From positions 3,789,479 to 3,853,478 of the forward strand of contig NZ_JARKMX010000008.1 of NCBI RefSeq assembly GCF_029360705.1: 64,000 bases of DNA, written 5' to 3'. The position numbers and the translations under genes were made by a program. Each line of letters starts with the position of its first letter. Position 1 is the first letter of the stretch. This document shows positions 27,085 through 36,353 of the stretch, in pieces. The notes under the pieces are model-generated. The model was not told the DNA's origin. It saw only the letters and a list, made by a program, of their open reading frames with translations, and ran no database searches. Source of the DNA: Paraflavitalea pollutisoli. GTDB taxonomy: Bacteria > Bacteroidota > Bacteroidia > Chitinophagales > Chitinophagaceae.

Positions 27085-27624
27085 ATGAAATTCAACACCC
27101 TCCATGGATGGCTGCTACCCGTTATGCTTATCCTGTTGCAGGCATGCTCCACAGGAAAAGTTACCAGCAGCTACCACAACAATGGTCTCGCGCCAGACCT
27201 GATGCCCGACAAGGCACTTACCGCATCGATCGGCCCTACAGTGTACCGCAACAACATCAGCATCCGCGCGGTCAGGCATTTCAAGGACACCTACCCCAAA
27301 GCGCAGGATGAACGTTGGTACATCATTCAGAATGGCTTTATGGCCAAGTTCAGGGTCGACAGTACCAATGTACGTACCGACTATGATCAGCACGGCAACT
27401 GGTTGTACACCATCCGTTACCTCTATGAAAAACAATTACCCCGCGAAGTAAGGCGCATCGTGCGCAGCAACTACCTCGACTTTATAGTGTCGAGTGCCGA
27501 GGAGATCCAGGTCAACAGGGAGTTCATATACCTGTTGCACATCCACGAAGGCAAAGATTGGCGGATCGTGCGGGTGTACAATGGAGAGATGAGCGAGATC
27601 ACCCCGCCAGGGAAAGTGAATTAG
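27085..27624 (+). CDS. PepSY-like lipoprotein
   Basis: 179 residues from the ATG at 27085, chosen because MKFNTLHGWLLPVMLILLQAC is a lipoprotein signal with Cys21. The body (SIRAVRHFKDTYPKAQDERWYIIQNGFMAKFRVDSTNVRTDYDQHGNWLYTIRYL, split over two short repeats) resembles the PepSY-like/BLIP-like fold of Bacteroidota periplasmic proteins. Role unknown. Single gene, opposite to the two-component pair. Confidence 0.78.
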   Translation: MKFNTLHGWLLPVMLILLQACSTGKVTSSYHNNGLAPDLMPDKALTASIGPTVYRNNISIRAVRHFKDTYPKAQDERWYIIQNGFMAKFRVDSTNVRTDYDQHGNWLYTIRYLYEKQLPREVRRIVRSNYLDFIVSSAEEIQVNREFIYLLHIHEGKDWRIVRVYNGEMSEITPPGKVN

Positions 27625-27883
27625 GCAACGAGGCAGTTGCACCTCAAGGCTGCGCAATGTAGGGAAGGTAATGGAAAGAAGCGGTCAGGTACTGAGGCAT
27701 CCCCGTCTCAAGACGGAACGACGTAGGGAAGGCAATGAAAGAAAAAGGCCAGGCACTGAGGCACCGAGGCAAACAGGCACAGAGGCAACAAGGAAAACCT
27801 AGGAAAGGCACCTGTAGATAGGCATTAAACGACCAGTGAAACTGGCGTAGAACAGACTCTTGTAGTTAGGAGTATAAAATGGA

Positions 27884-27923
27884 AAAAGTGGCGGGATTTC
27901 GTCTCCTGCCACTTATTTTTTTT
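27884..27923 (+). terminator. Intrinsic terminator
   Basis: Stem AAGTGGCGGGA/TCCTGCCACTT (one G-T pair) with a 7-base loop, followed by ATTTTTTTTGG. It lies 260 bases after the PepSY-like lipoprotein gene. Confidence 0.75.
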
Positions 27924-27998
27924 GGTAGAAACGGTGGCTGCCCCTTACCAGGATAACATCACTCGCCCCGGCATACTTTTTATACCAACCAGATTGCT

Positions 27999-28006
27999 TA
28001 TTTTTG
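27999..28006 (+). promoter_or_regulatory. Predicted -7 element of the DUF4293 gene
   Basis: TATTTTTG matches TAnnTTTG exactly. Transcription would start near 28012, 15 bases before the ATG at 28027, which supports that start over the longer ORF. Confidence 0.5.
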
Positions 28007-28026
28007 AGATAACAATTTTTACCCAA

Positions 28027-28452
28027 ATGATCCAACGTATACAATCTGTTTGGTTTTTACTGGCCGCCATTGCCTCCTTCCTGACCTTAAAACTTTCTTT
28101 TTATAGTGGTAATATCATCAAGGAAGGGCAACCCAAGATCTTTTCGTCCCTGGTAGCGACCGACAACGTATTGCTGGTGATCTCCGTAGTAGCCACTGCC
28201 CTGCTCTGCCTGGTGGCGATCTTCCTCTTCAAAGACCGCAAACTCCAGTTACGGCTGAGCATGGTGGCTTTGTTGCTGTCTGGCCTCAACATCATACTCT
28301 TCTACGTACAAAGCCGCAAGTTCGTGCCCAACGAAGGGAATTTTGACCTCACCGCTATTATTACCCTGGTGGTACCGGTGATGATCATCCTCGCCATCCG
28401 CGGCATTTACCGCGATCAAAAACTGGTGAAAAGCCTCGATCGCCTGCGCTAA
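28027..28452 (+). CDS. DUF4293 membrane protein
   Basis: 141 residues with four transmembrane helices (about 7-25, 43-64, 73-95 and 109-127). The opening MIQRIQSVWFLLAAIASF is diagnostic of DUF4293, a Bacteroidota-specific inner membrane family of unknown function. The ORF extends 35 codons further upstream, but these cover the promoter. Single gene. Confidence 0.9.
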   Translation: MIQRIQSVWFLLAAIASFLTLKLSFYSGNIIKEGQPKIFSSLVATDNVLLVISVVATALLCLVAIFLFKDRKLQLRLSMVALLLSGLNIILFYVQSRKFVPNEGNFDLTAIITLVVPVMIILAIRGIYRDQKLVKSLDRLR

Positions 28453-28596
28453 AGCCAGGTTTCCACGCTATTCAACCATATTTTACTTTATAATACCGGT
28501 CAGTTTGTAAGAAGCTGCCGGTTATCTGTTTTGTAACCTGTCCACAGATCAATGATTGAACACGGCGTCCATCGTGGCGCCGTCGTAATGGGGAGC

Positions 28597-29175
28597 TTAT
28601 TTCCCCAATTCCAACTCATACGCGGTAAAGGTCTTTTTCCCGGCATGGCTGGTGATCACTTTTATGCGGATCTCCTGATGGCCATTGGAATAGATAGTGT
28701 GCTTGGCTTCGTCGAAGTCGAACTTGTTTGTCTGCTGGTAATTGTTGGCCAGCAGGTAGCCTGAAATATCGCGGAACTCATCTTTATCGTAGGTGCGGTA
28801 GGAGATCATTCTGGCCTTCATATCGCGCACAGTAGCGTCCATATAGGAAATGGAACGTACGCCTATAGGCTCATCTTCTTTGTGGGTTACATTGGAATAC
28901 TGGAATAAGGAGCTGGTCGAATCGACATCTTTTTGCATCAGCAGGTAGCCCTTTCGCTTCAGCGTCGTATCCATGCGGAAATCGTCCCAGTCCAACATCT
29001 CCAGCAGGTCATTGACCTCCAGCCGAGGCTGGCTCAATTTAGCCCTGGCCGCCGCTTTGGCTTCCGACGTGGGTCGCCGTGTCACAGGCTTGGGTTTCGA
29101 TATATTGAACTTTGCCTGGGCGTCGACCTGCAGAGACAATGCCAACAGAATAACCGGTATCAACCAATAGCGCAT
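28597..29175 (-). CDS. Exported protein of unknown function
   Basis: 192 residues with a signal peptide (about 1-19, ending VDAQ), then a basic Lys/Arg/Pro/Ala-rich linker (about 20-48, KPKPVTRRPTSEAKAAARAK), and a C-terminal domain (about 53-192) with no recognised family. The acidic LEMLDWDDFRMDTTLKRKGY stretch and a final beta-rich portion suggest a small periplasmic domain. Monocistronic, upstream of uvrA on the same strand but nearly 220 bases away from its stop. Confidence 0.72.
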   Translation of the reverse strand: MRYWLIPVILLALSLQVDAQAKFNISKPKPVTRRPTSEAKAAARAKLSQPRLEVNDLLEMLDWDDFRMDTTLKRKGYLLMQKDVDSTSSLFQYSNVTHKEDEPIGVRSISYMDATVRDMKARMISYRTYDKDEFRDISGYLLANNYQQTNKFDFDEAKHTIYSNGHQEIRIKVITSHAGKKTFTAYELELGK

Positions 29176-29358
29176 AGCCAGGATCCTTTTTTGTGCAAAG
29201 AAAGCAGTTGAAATGTTAAGGCCGTCAGAAATTGCGGGAGGGACAGTACAGGTACTGTAGCAGGGTACCTCAAAGAATTGATTATTACCGTCTTTTAGTA
29301 GCCAGTCCTCCTACAAAGGGGCATGCAGTCCTTTGTCCAGGTGCAGCGCCACGAGGGC

Positions 29359-29381
29359 CTGGCTGGGCGGGGCCCAGCCAG
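29359..29381. other. Strong stem-loop just after uvrA stop
   Basis: CTGGCTGGG (29359-29367) pairs with CCCAGCCAG (29373-29381). It sits 8 bases after the uvrA stop. No U-run on either strand, so it may stabilise the 3' end or act with Rho; terminator role uncertain. Confidence 0.4.
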
Positions 29382-29388
29382 TAATAGC

Positions 29389-32190
29389 TTACAGAAAGCG
29401 TCCTGTATGACTTTCCTTGATCTTTTTTAGTCCGTTGGGAACGCCTGCATACACGAGACTGCCGCCACCATCACCCGCCTCCGGACCAAGATCGATGATC
29501 CAGTCGGCGCTCTTGATGACGTCGATATTGTGCTCGATCACCAGGATGGAATGTCCCTGATCGATCAGGGCATTGAAAGAGGTCAATAGCTTCTTGATAT
29601 CATGGAAATGCAAGCCGGTGGTGGGCTCGTCGAAGATAAACAGGATATGCCCCTGTGCTTTACCCTTGCCCAGGAAGGAAGCCAGCTTTACGCGTTGTGC
29701 TTCACCACCCGATAAGGTGTCGGACGATTGCCCCAGCTTCACATACCCCAACCCTACATCACTCAGGGGTTTTATCTTTTGTATGATGTCTTTTTCTGCC
29801 TTGAAGAATTCGAGCGATTCATCGACCCCCATTTCCAGCACATCATAAATGCTCTTGCCTTCATAAGTCACTTCCAGCACTTCTTCCTTGAACTTCTTGC
29901 CACCACATACCTCACAGGTGAGGTGTACATCGGCGAGGAACTGCATTTCTACGACTTGTTCGCCCTCTCCCTTACAGGTGTCACAACGACCACCATCAAC
30001 ATTGAAGGAAAAGTGCTTTGGTTGAAAACCACGGATCTTCGACAAAGGCTGCCGGGCATAGAGATCACGGATTTCATCGTAAGCCTTGATATAGGTAACG
30101 GGGTTACTACGGGACGATTTACCGATGGGGTTCTGATCCACCATCTCTATCTGCGACAGGTATTCGATATCACCGGTTATTGCTTTGTGGAGGCCTACCT
30201 TATCGGCAAACTCACCCTTTATTTTTTGCAAGCCAGGGTATAATATCTGTTTTACCAGCGTCGTCTTACCGCTGCCACTTACTCCGCTTACTACGCAGAG
30301 GGTATTGAGCGGAAATTCGACTGTAAGATCCTGGAGATTGTTTTGTCGGGCACCTTCCACCTTGATGGAGCGGTTCCAGTTACGGAGCTTCTTAGGCACC
30401 TCGATGGTCAATTCGCCTTTCAGGTATTTACCCGTAAGGCTCTTGGGATTGGCGATCAGTTCATCATAATTACCGAATGCTACCACTTCACCACCCAGGT
30501 GCGAAGCCAGTGGTCCCATATCGATGATATGATCTGCTTCCCGCATCATCATGTCATCGTGCTCTACCACCACCACGGTATTGCCCAGGTCACGTAGTTC
30601 TTTCAACACACGAATGAGGCGTTCCGTATCGCGCGAATGGAGACCAATAGAGGGCTCATCCAATATATACAATGAATCAGTCAGGTTGCTGCCGAGCGAA
30701 CGTGTCAATTGGATACGCTGGCTTTCACCACCCGACAGCGAGTTGGCCAGGCGATTGAGGGTAAGGTAACCCAGGCCCACATCCATGAGCGTCTTCAACC
30801 GGTGGTTGATCTCTACCAATACACGTTTTGCCACCTGTTGGTCGTATTCGCTCAGGTGAAGGTTCTCGAACCATTGAACCAGGTCTTTGACCGGCATTTC
30901 GCACAACTCACCGATATGGCTGGCACCCACCTGTACATACAGGGCTTCCTTACGCAGGCGATAACCTTTGCAATCGGGGCAAAGTGTACGACCGCGGTAA
31001 CGCGACAGCAATACACGGTATTGTACTTTATACAGGTTTTGTTCTACTTCTTTGAAGAAATCGTCGATTCCCAATACACCGCCACTGCCTTCCCACAACA
31101 TTTTGTATTGTGCCTTGGTGAGATCGATGATGGGTTTATGAATGGGAAAGTCGATCTTTTTGGCGCCTTTGATAAACTGTTCTTTCCACCAGCCCAGTTT
31201 CTCCCCTTTCCAGGGAGCTACCGCGCCTTCATACACGCTCAGTCGTTTATCGGGAATCACCAGGTCGCTATCGATACCCAGCACCTGGCTAAAACCTTCG
31301 CAGGTAGGGCAGGCGCCGAATGGGTTGTTGAAGGAGAAGAGATTGGGTACCGGCTCTTCGAACACGATACCGTCGAGTTCAAACTTATTAGAGAAGGTGA
31401 GGTACTGGCTGCCATTGACCTCGAGGGTCAGGGCACCTTCCCCTTCGTAAAAAGCGGTTCCCACGGAATCTGCTATGCGATGCTGATCGTCTTCATCAAA
31501 ATCTTTTACCACCAGTCGGTCGATCAATACATAGGTATTTTTTGCCGGCTTCCAATCGGCATCTGCCTGCAGGTCTTCGATGCGCAGGATGGCACCATCG
31601 TACAAGCGGGAAAAGCCTTTTTGCATGAGGATGTTCAACTCCTCCTGCACATTGCGGTGGGTGTGCTGTTTGAACGGGATCAGGATGAGTACCTTGTCGC
31701 CCGTTTTCATTTTACTGACGGCTTCCACCACATCTTTCACATCGTCTTTCTTCACTTCCCTGCCAGAGACCGGAGAAATGGTTTTGCCGGCGCGGGCATA
31801 TAATAAACGGAGGTAATCATAGATCTCGGTCATACTGCCCACGGTTGACCGTGGTGTACGGGTGATCACCTTTTGTTCGATGGCAATGGCCGGACAAAGA
31901 CCCTTAATAAAATCAACATCTGGTTTTACCATCCTGGCCATAAATTGGCGGGCGTATGCACTAAGACTTTCGGCGTAGCGTCGCTGTCCTTCGGCAAAGA
32001 GGGTATCGATAGTAAGGGAAGACTTCCCGGAACCGGAAACACCAGTCACCACCACCAATTTATTACGCGGTATCTCTACTGAAACATTTTTCAGGTTGTG
32101 AACCCGGGCACCTTTGATAAAAATATTATCAAAAGCTTTCACTGGCCGGATGGATTTTTCTTGCTCGTTTTTTTTCGCTGTAGTAGGCAT
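29389..32190 (-). CDS. uvrA: Excinuclease ABC subunit A
   Basis: 933 residues, the usual length. DNA damage recognition subunit of nucleotide excision repair; cytoplasmic dimer that loads UvrB. Two ABC ATPase modules are present: Walker [10 protein letters not shown] in the first (about 50-58) and GVSGSGKTT in the second, and ABC signatures LSGGESQR and LSGGEAQR. Zinc-binding pairs CPTC, CPDC, CDTC and CEVC are intact. The ATG at 32188-32190 lies 13 bases downstream of a TAnnTTTG element. Confidence 0.98.
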   Translation of the reverse strand: MPTTAKKNEQEKSIRPVKAFDNIFIKGARVHNLKNVSVEIPRNKLVVVTGVSGSGKSSLTIDTLFAEGQRRYAESLSAYARQFMARMVKPDVDFIKGLCPAIAIEQKVITRTPRSTVGSMTEIYDYLRLLYARAGKTISPVSGREVKKDDVKDVVEAVSKMKTGDKVLILIPFKQHTHRNVQEELNILMQKGFSRLYDGAILRIEDLQADADWKPAKNTYVLIDRLVVKDFDEDDQHRIADSVGTAFYEGEGALTLEVNGSQYLTFSNKFELDGIVFEEPVPNLFSFNNPFGACPTCEGFSQVLGIDSDLVIPDKRLSVYEGAVAPWKGEKLGWWKEQFIKGAKKIDFPIHKPIIDLTKAQYKMLWEGSGGVLGIDDFFKEVEQNLYKVQYRVLLSRYRGRTLCPDCKGYRLRKEALYVQVGASHIGELCEMPVKDLVQWFENLHLSEYDQQVAKRVLVEINHRLKTLMDVGLGYLTLNRLANSLSGGESQRIQLTRSLGSNLTDSLYILDEPSIGLHSRDTERLIRVLKELRDLGNTVVVVEHDDMMMREADHIIDMGPLASHLGGEVVAFGNYDELIANPKSLTGKYLKGELTIEVPKKLRNWNRSIKVEGARQNNLQDLTVEFPLNTLCVVSGVSGSGKTTLVKQILYPGLQKIKGEFADKVGLHKAITGDIEYLSQIEMVDQNPIGKSSRSNPVTYIKAYDEIRDLYARQPLSKIRGFQPKHFSFNVDGGRCDTCKGEGEQVVEMQFLADVHLTCEVCGGKKFKEEVLEVTYEGKSIYDVLEMGVDESLEFFKAEKDIIQKIKPLSDVGLGYVKLGQSSDTLSGGEAQRVKLASFLGKGKAQGHILFIFDEPTTGLHFHDIKKLLTSFNALIDQGHSILVIEHNIDVIKSADWIIDLGPEAGDGGGSLVYAGVPNGLKKIKESHTGRFL

Positions 32191-32202
32191 AAGAAAGGAT
32201 CA

Positions 32203-32210
32203 CAAAAGTA
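32203..32210 (-). promoter_or_regulatory. Predicted -7 element of uvrA
   Basis: On the minus strand TACTTTTG (32210-32203) matches TAnnTTTG. No good TTG lies at 19 bp. The start would be about 8 bases before the ATG at 32190. No LexA box was recognised. Confidence 0.4.
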
Positions 32211-32361
32211 TTGCAAAAGGTCGGGAACTGATTCAAATATGTTTTGTGAATAATATTAGATATTGTTAATATCAGGATGGCACTGTCGGCATTTGCGATA
32301 TGTCAATAGGTATAACTATTTACCACTGAGTGCATAAAAAGTTTAAAAGTTCTCTTAAAGT

Positions 32362-32391
32362 TTTGTTTATTGAAAAAACTCTCTATCTTTA
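32362..32391 (+). promoter_or_regulatory. Possible promoter of the ECF sigma factor gene
   Basis: TTTG (32362-32365), 18 bp, then TATCTTTA (32384-32391), one mismatch from the Bacteroidota -7 element. The remaining bases of the 337-bp divergent gap to uvrA are AT-rich with no other recognised feature; the leader would be about 130 bases. Confidence 0.35.
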
Positions 32392-32527
32392 ATTGGTAAT
32401 TTGTACAATAAAGAGGAAAACTAAAATTTTACTGCCTATCGACATTGTCACTTCTACACAGAAAAGCCGTTCAATACAAAATCCATTCATTTAAAATATC
32501 CTATCACCTTCAAAACCGTAGAAGTTT

Positions 32528-33109
32528 ATGAATTTACTACGCAAAAAGACCGACCATGAACTCATCCAGGATTTCCAGGACGGAGACCTGCATGCGCTTG
32601 AGACCTTAGTGCTTCGTCACAAGGACAAAATGTACACTTCCATTCTTTTCCTGGTTAAAGACAAATATCTGGCTGAAGATATTTTCCAGGACGTTCTCAT
32701 TAAGATCATCGACACAATTCGTGGTGGCCGTTACACAGAAGAAGGTAAGTTTTTACCCTGGGCAATGCGTATTGCTCACAACCTGTGCGTAGATCATTTC
32801 AGAAAGGTTAAGCGTACGCCTTCTATCCGTACGAGCGATGACCGCGACATCTTTGAGGTGATCAATTTCACTGAAGAAGGTGCCGACATGAAGATGATGA
32901 AAAAACAAAGCCACGATCGTGTTCGCCAAATGCTGGATCTGTTACCTGAAGACCAGCGTGAAGTGATCATTCTTCGTCATTATGCAGACCTGAGCTTTAA
33001 AGAGATCGCTTCTCTTACCAACTGTAGCATCAATACAGCGCTGGGAAGAATGCGTTACGGGCTCATCAACCTGCGTAAAATGATGATGCAGAAAAAGATC
33101 GCCCTATAG
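32528..33109 (+). CDS. ECF-type RNA polymerase sigma factor (orphan)
   Basis: 193 residues. Region 2 (about 20-95) includes RHKDKMYTSILFLVKDKYLAEDIFQDVLIKI and the WAMRIAHNLCVDHFRK segment. Region 4 (about 130-190) has LLPEDQREVIILRHYADLSFKEIASLTNCSINTALGRMRYGL, a typical helix-turn-helix for -35/-33 recognition. It directs RNA polymerase to a stress or envelope regulon; no anti-sigma gene is adjacent. Very close relatives are widely conserved in Bacteroidota (recall, not checked). Ends with a terminator-like hairpin at 33295. Confidence 0.94.
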   Translation: MNLLRKKTDHELIQDFQDGDLHALETLVLRHKDKMYTSILFLVKDKYLAEDIFQDVLIKIIDTIRGGRYTEEGKFLPWAMRIAHNLCVDHFRKVKRTPSIRTSDDRDIFEVINFTEEGADMKMMKKQSHDRVRQMLDLLPEDQREVIILRHYADLSFKEIASLTNCSINTALGRMRYGLINLRKMMMQKKIAL

Positions 33110-33490
33110 TATAATTTTACCTGTCTCTTTACAAAAGTTTAACGAGTACCGTATAATTGGGAACGGATAACTAATTAGCTTTGTGACCAAACCAAACGAG
33201 ACTGGAAAGATACTGTCATTCTGGCCCTCCCTCCGACCTTTGAATAATGACATTGCTTGCCGCCGGAAGGCTGGAACAGAATGACGCCTAATTGATCCCC
33301 GCTCTACCACATATAGAGCGGGGATTTTTTTATGCTCTATACTTACTACATTTCAAGCACCGTGCCATTTTAGTAGAAATGCCTTATTGAGCTCCTATTA
33401 CACTCATTATCAACCCCAATAACGTTATTGCGCGCCCGTCTTAAAGATTCGATTAAGATTTGATCTCCCTATGAGGGAGGTCGTTTCCCA
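33110..33490. other. Intergenic region between the sigma factor and the Uma2 remnant
   Basis: Apart from the terminator at 33295-33331 nothing recognisable is seen. No N-terminal part of Uma2 could be found in any frame here. Confidence 0.4.
33295..33331 (+). terminator. Intrinsic terminator after the ECF sigma gene
   Basis: A 12-bp stem ATCCCCGCTCTA/TAGAGCGGGGAT with a 7-base loop followed by TTTTTT. It lies 186 bases after the sigma factor stop. Confidence 0.82.
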
Positions 33491-33739
33491 GTGTGCAAAA
33501 TGATTGCCACTACACGCAAATCCGGGAGGTATAATCAACAGCAGGGAAGCATTCCCTCACTACTCAAAGAATACATCCTGATCGATTCAACCGCTATAAG
33601 CGTATCTGCCTTTTATATCCATTCTACCGGTCATTGGGAACTGCAGGAATACAAAGACATTGATTCCTCCCTGATGATACAAACAATACAGGTTGGCATC
33701 CCATTGAAAGACATTTACGAAGACTCCGGCCTGGCATAG
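33491..33739 (+). pseudogene. C-terminal remnant of a Uma2-family (PD-(D/E)XK-like) endonuclease
   Basis: 82 codons open. Residues about 26-80 ([20 protein letters not shown] ... [12 protein letters not shown] ... [12 protein letters not shown]) match the C-terminal third of Uma2/DUF820 proteins, normally about 190 residues. The catalytic N-terminal part with its acidic residues and Lys is missing, so the protein cannot be an active nuclease of this family. No start codon context supports translation. Domain match is from recollection of the family pattern. It could alternatively be a short expressed protein. Confidence 0.55.
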
Positions 33740-33742
33740 GCC

Positions 33743-33770
33743 ACAAAAAAAGGACCCTCGCGGGTCCTTC
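33743..33770 (-). terminator. Intrinsic terminator of the dsbD operon
   Basis: On the minus strand AAGGACCC-GCGA-GGGTCCTT is followed by TTTTTGTGG. It begins 26 bases after the dsbD stop at 33795. Confidence 0.8.
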
Positions 33771-33794
33771 GTATATCAATTTCTTATTGCAAGC

Positions 33795-35801
33795 TTATTT
33801 CTTTTGCACCTTTTTGAAAGCTTCCAGCCCACATTTTAACCACTCGAGGTATTCCTTTTCACTGGGCGTATAACCAACAGGGCGGGTCAGCAATTGCTCA
33901 TCAGGTGAGATCAATACATACAATGGCTGAGAGCTGTTGACAAAATTAATGCTCTGCATCGCTGCGAAGACATTTCCAACTGTGACAATATCTGTAACCG
34001 AGCCATCGTGGAAAGTATACTTAAACTGCTCATCAGCTGGCAGCTTGGCGCGATCGTCCACATACAGCGACACCAGCACATATTCCTTCTCGATCAACTC
34101 TTTGATCTCCGGTGTAGGCCACACATTTTCTTCCATTTTACGGCAGTTCACACAAGCCCATCCGGTGAAGTCGATCAACACTGGCTTGCTCTGTTGTTTA
34201 GCCAGCTGCAGCGCCTTCTGATAATTGTTCACTACCTGCGCCTCCACACCTTTGAATGCATCTTTACCATAGATACTATAGGTAAGCGGTGGAGGGAACC
34301 CACTGATCAATGAACGGTTGGCATACTTTGAATTCGTGAGGCCGGGTACCAGGTACAGGGTAAATGCACCAAACAGGATACCTAATGCGATACGGACCTT
34401 GGTCAGCTTAGGCTTGCCTTCGTGTTTGAAACGCAGGATACCGAACAGGTAAAGTGTTAGCAGGATACCGATGATAATCCAGATCGCAAAGAACACTTCC
34501 CGTCTAAGAATACCCCAGTGCTCAACCAGGTCGGCATTGGAGAGGAACTTAACGGCCAGCGCCAACTCCAGGAAACCGAGCACGATTTTTACCGAAGTAA
34601 GCCAGCCACCAGAACGTGGCAATGACTTCAACAGGCTGGGGAATAAAGCAAATATGGTGAATGGCAAAGCGAGCGCGAGGCCAAACCCTGCCATGCCCAT
34701 TGTCAACTGCATAGCACCGCCATCGCTCGACAGCGAGCCTGCCAGCAAGGAACCGAGGATAGGACCAGTACAGGAGAAAGACACCAGCGCCAGTGTCAAC
34801 GCCATAAAGAAGATGCCGATAAGGCCACCGGAACTGGCTTTGGCATCCGCCTTGTTGGCCAGTCCGCTCGGCATGGTGATCTCGAATAACCCAAAGAACG
34901 ACAACGCAAATACGACAAATATGATAAAGAAGAAGAGGTTAAGCCAAACATTGGTAGAGATCGTATTCAACACCTGCGAGTTGCTGGCTCCCACAAAGTG
35001 GAAGGGGATACTAAGGATCACATAGATCAGTAGAATGAATACCCCGTACATGACGGCATTGAAAATGCCCTTACTACGTGAAGGCGATTGCTTCGTGAAG
35101 AAGGATACGGTCAGCGGGATCATGGGAAAAACACAGGGTGTCAACAAGCCGATAAGACCGCCCAGGAAACCCAGGATGAAAATACCCATCAGGCTCTTCG
35201 AACGATCGTCTTCTATACCTGTACCTCCACAGTTATTAACCGGATTGTTGAGGTCGATATTTTCGCGCTTGAGCTCTTTTGCAGCTTCAGCCGATTCCTG
35301 AATACCGCCTGCCTGCACGCTGATATCGCCGGTAGCCGAATTGATCACAAATAAAAAGGGAGCCTCGACCGGGCTGGGAATTTCTTCTCCTTTCATCACC
35401 ATATAGGTAACCGTACCCCTGATCTTCTTCAATCCATCTTTTACTTGCACTGTAGCCATGATCGTCGCCTCATTTTCAAAGAACTTAATGTTCATATTGT
35501 CAAGAAGCGGCTCTTTGGCCTGTTGCAACTTACCAATCTCACTCACCGTTTGACTGGTGATATTCGCAGTAGTTGCACTGTCGAAAACAACACGCGTATT
35601 GAGTTCGTCGTCTTTTGCGGTCGTTGAAAACAGGCGCCATCCTGGCTGTACCGTAGCCTGAAGGGTCAGCACATATTCGTGATTGGCTTTTTTCAAGGCC
35701 TGAAACTGCCACTGGACATGGGTGGCTATGGAATCCTGCGCCCATAAACGAGTAAGTGATAAAAGAATGAATACCCCTACTAAGTAGATTTTTTTATTCA
35801 T
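33795..35801 (-). CDS. dsbD: Thiol:disulfide interchange protein DsbD, N-terminal cysteines lost
   Basis: 668 residues. Signal peptide (about 1-21), N-terminal alpha domain (about 25-150), eight-helix beta domain (about 205-470, with TPCVFPMIPLTVSFFT and FSCTGPILGSLLAGS) and a C-terminal thioredoxin-like gamma domain with catalytic C550-V-N-C553 (GWACVNC). It moves electrons from cytoplasmic thioredoxin to the periplasm. Oddity: the alpha domain should carry a C-x4-C pair, as both neighbours do, but here the aligned positions are Met136 and Ile141 (YMVMKGEEIPSP). Electron transfer to substrates must therefore go through another protein. Last gene of the operon 36809 to 33795. Confidence 0.94.
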   Translation of the reverse strand: MNKKIYLVGVFILLSLTRLWAQDSIATHVQWQFQALKKANHEYVLTLQATVQPGWRLFSTTAKDDELNTRVVFDSATTANITSQTVSEIGKLQQAKEPLLDNMNIKFFENEATIMATVQVKDGLKKIRGTVTYMVMKGEEIPSPVEAPFLFVINSATGDISVQAGGIQESAEAAKELKRENIDLNNPVNNCGGTGIEDDRSKSLMGIFILGFLGGLIGLLTPCVFPMIPLTVSFFTKQSPSRSKGIFNAVMYGVFILLIYVILSIPFHFVGASNSQVLNTISTNVWLNLFFFIIFVVFALSFFGLFEITMPSGLANKADAKASSGGLIGIFFMALTLALVSFSCTGPILGSLLAGSLSSDGGAMQLTMGMAGFGLALALPFTIFALFPSLLKSLPRSGGWLTSVKIVLGFLELALAVKFLSNADLVEHWGILRREVFFAIWIIIGILLTLYLFGILRFKHEGKPKLTKVRIALGILFGAFTLYLVPGLTNSKYANRSLISGFPPPLTYSIYGKDAFKGVEAQVVNNYQKALQLAKQQSKPVLIDFTGWACVNCRKMEENVWPTPEIKELIEKEYVLVSLYVDDRAKLPADEQFKYTFHDGSVTDIVTVGNVFAAMQSINFVNSSQPLYVLISPDEQLLTRPVGYTPSEKEYLEWLKCGLEAFKKVQKK

Positions 35802-35891
35802 GATCTGTAGCTGTGAGAAAAAATAAAACGAGCTCCTTGCACAGGAACCCGTTTATATTGATCAAATATTTTTAGTTCTGCATACGTCTTA

Positions 35892-36341
35892 CTATCCTCC
35901 AATGCCCACTGAAAAAACATAAGTCTTCGGCGGTAAACAGGTCCTGTCATTACACAAGGTAAACTCTATCTTACCGGCCAAATTGGTCTTACCACTACCC
36001 TTCACCTTCACTACCTGCACAAAATCGACCGTCTTTTCGTAGTAGTTCACTACCCCGTCCAACACGTCTTCATGTTTGGTGATCAACTTACCAGCCTCCT
36101 TGGTTTTGCCATTGAGCGTCAGCAAAGGATTTTTGGTATAGGAGATAAGTGTGGGCGCCGGCATATCTGCTCCCGCATTTTGAGAATACAGGTGCCAGCC
36201 GGCATCGATCGTAGCCTTAAGATGGACCTCAAAAGTCCCGTCGGCCAGTTTACGGGCACTCTGCACCCAGTTTACTTTATCCTGGGCCAGCGAAGCAGTA
36301 GCGATCATAACAGCAAAAAGGGAAAGTAGTTGTTTTTTCAT
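35892..36341 (-). CDS. Stand-alone DsbD alpha-domain protein (copy 1)
   Basis: 149 residues, signal peptide (about 1-20, ending SLAQ). The rest is a single DsbD N-terminal alpha domain (NWVQSARKLADGTFEVHLKATIDAGWHLYSQN and onwards) with intact redox pair Cys130 and Cys135 (CNDRTCLPP). A periplasmic thiol carrier or reductase accepting electrons from DsbD is the best guess (inference). It lies 12 bases after copy 2 and 90 bases before dsbD. Confidence 0.85.
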   Translation of the reverse strand: MKKQLLSLFAVMIATASLAQDKVNWVQSARKLADGTFEVHLKATIDAGWHLYSQNAGADMPAPTLISYTKNPLLTLNGKTKEAGKLITKHEDVLDGVVNYYEKTVDFVQVVKVKGSGKTNLAGKIEFTLCNDRTCLPPKTYVFSVGIGG

Positions 36342-36353
36342 ATGTCAGGCTGC

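Larger units (their letters stand above)
27625..28026. repeat. Intergenic repeats: 41-bp imperfect duplication and 8-bp period
   Basis: 27659-27699 and 27723-27763 are two 41-base copies with 33 identical positions (GTAGGGAAGG ... ACTGAGGCA). From about 27755 to 27794 an 8-bp unit ending in GAGGCA or similar repeats four to five times (CTGAGGCA, CCGAGGCA, AACAGGCA, CAGAGGCA). No gene is seen. A terminator and the DUF4293 promoter fill the 3' part. Confidence 0.6.

Noticed and set aside
30709-31803. 364-codon plus-strand ORF inside uvrA
   Set aside because: Antisense shadow; low-complexity His/Gln-rich translation and no start context.
33104-33310. 68-codon minus-strand ORF between the sigma factor and the Uma2 remnant
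   Set aside because: Overlaps the terminator hairpin and has no recognisable features.
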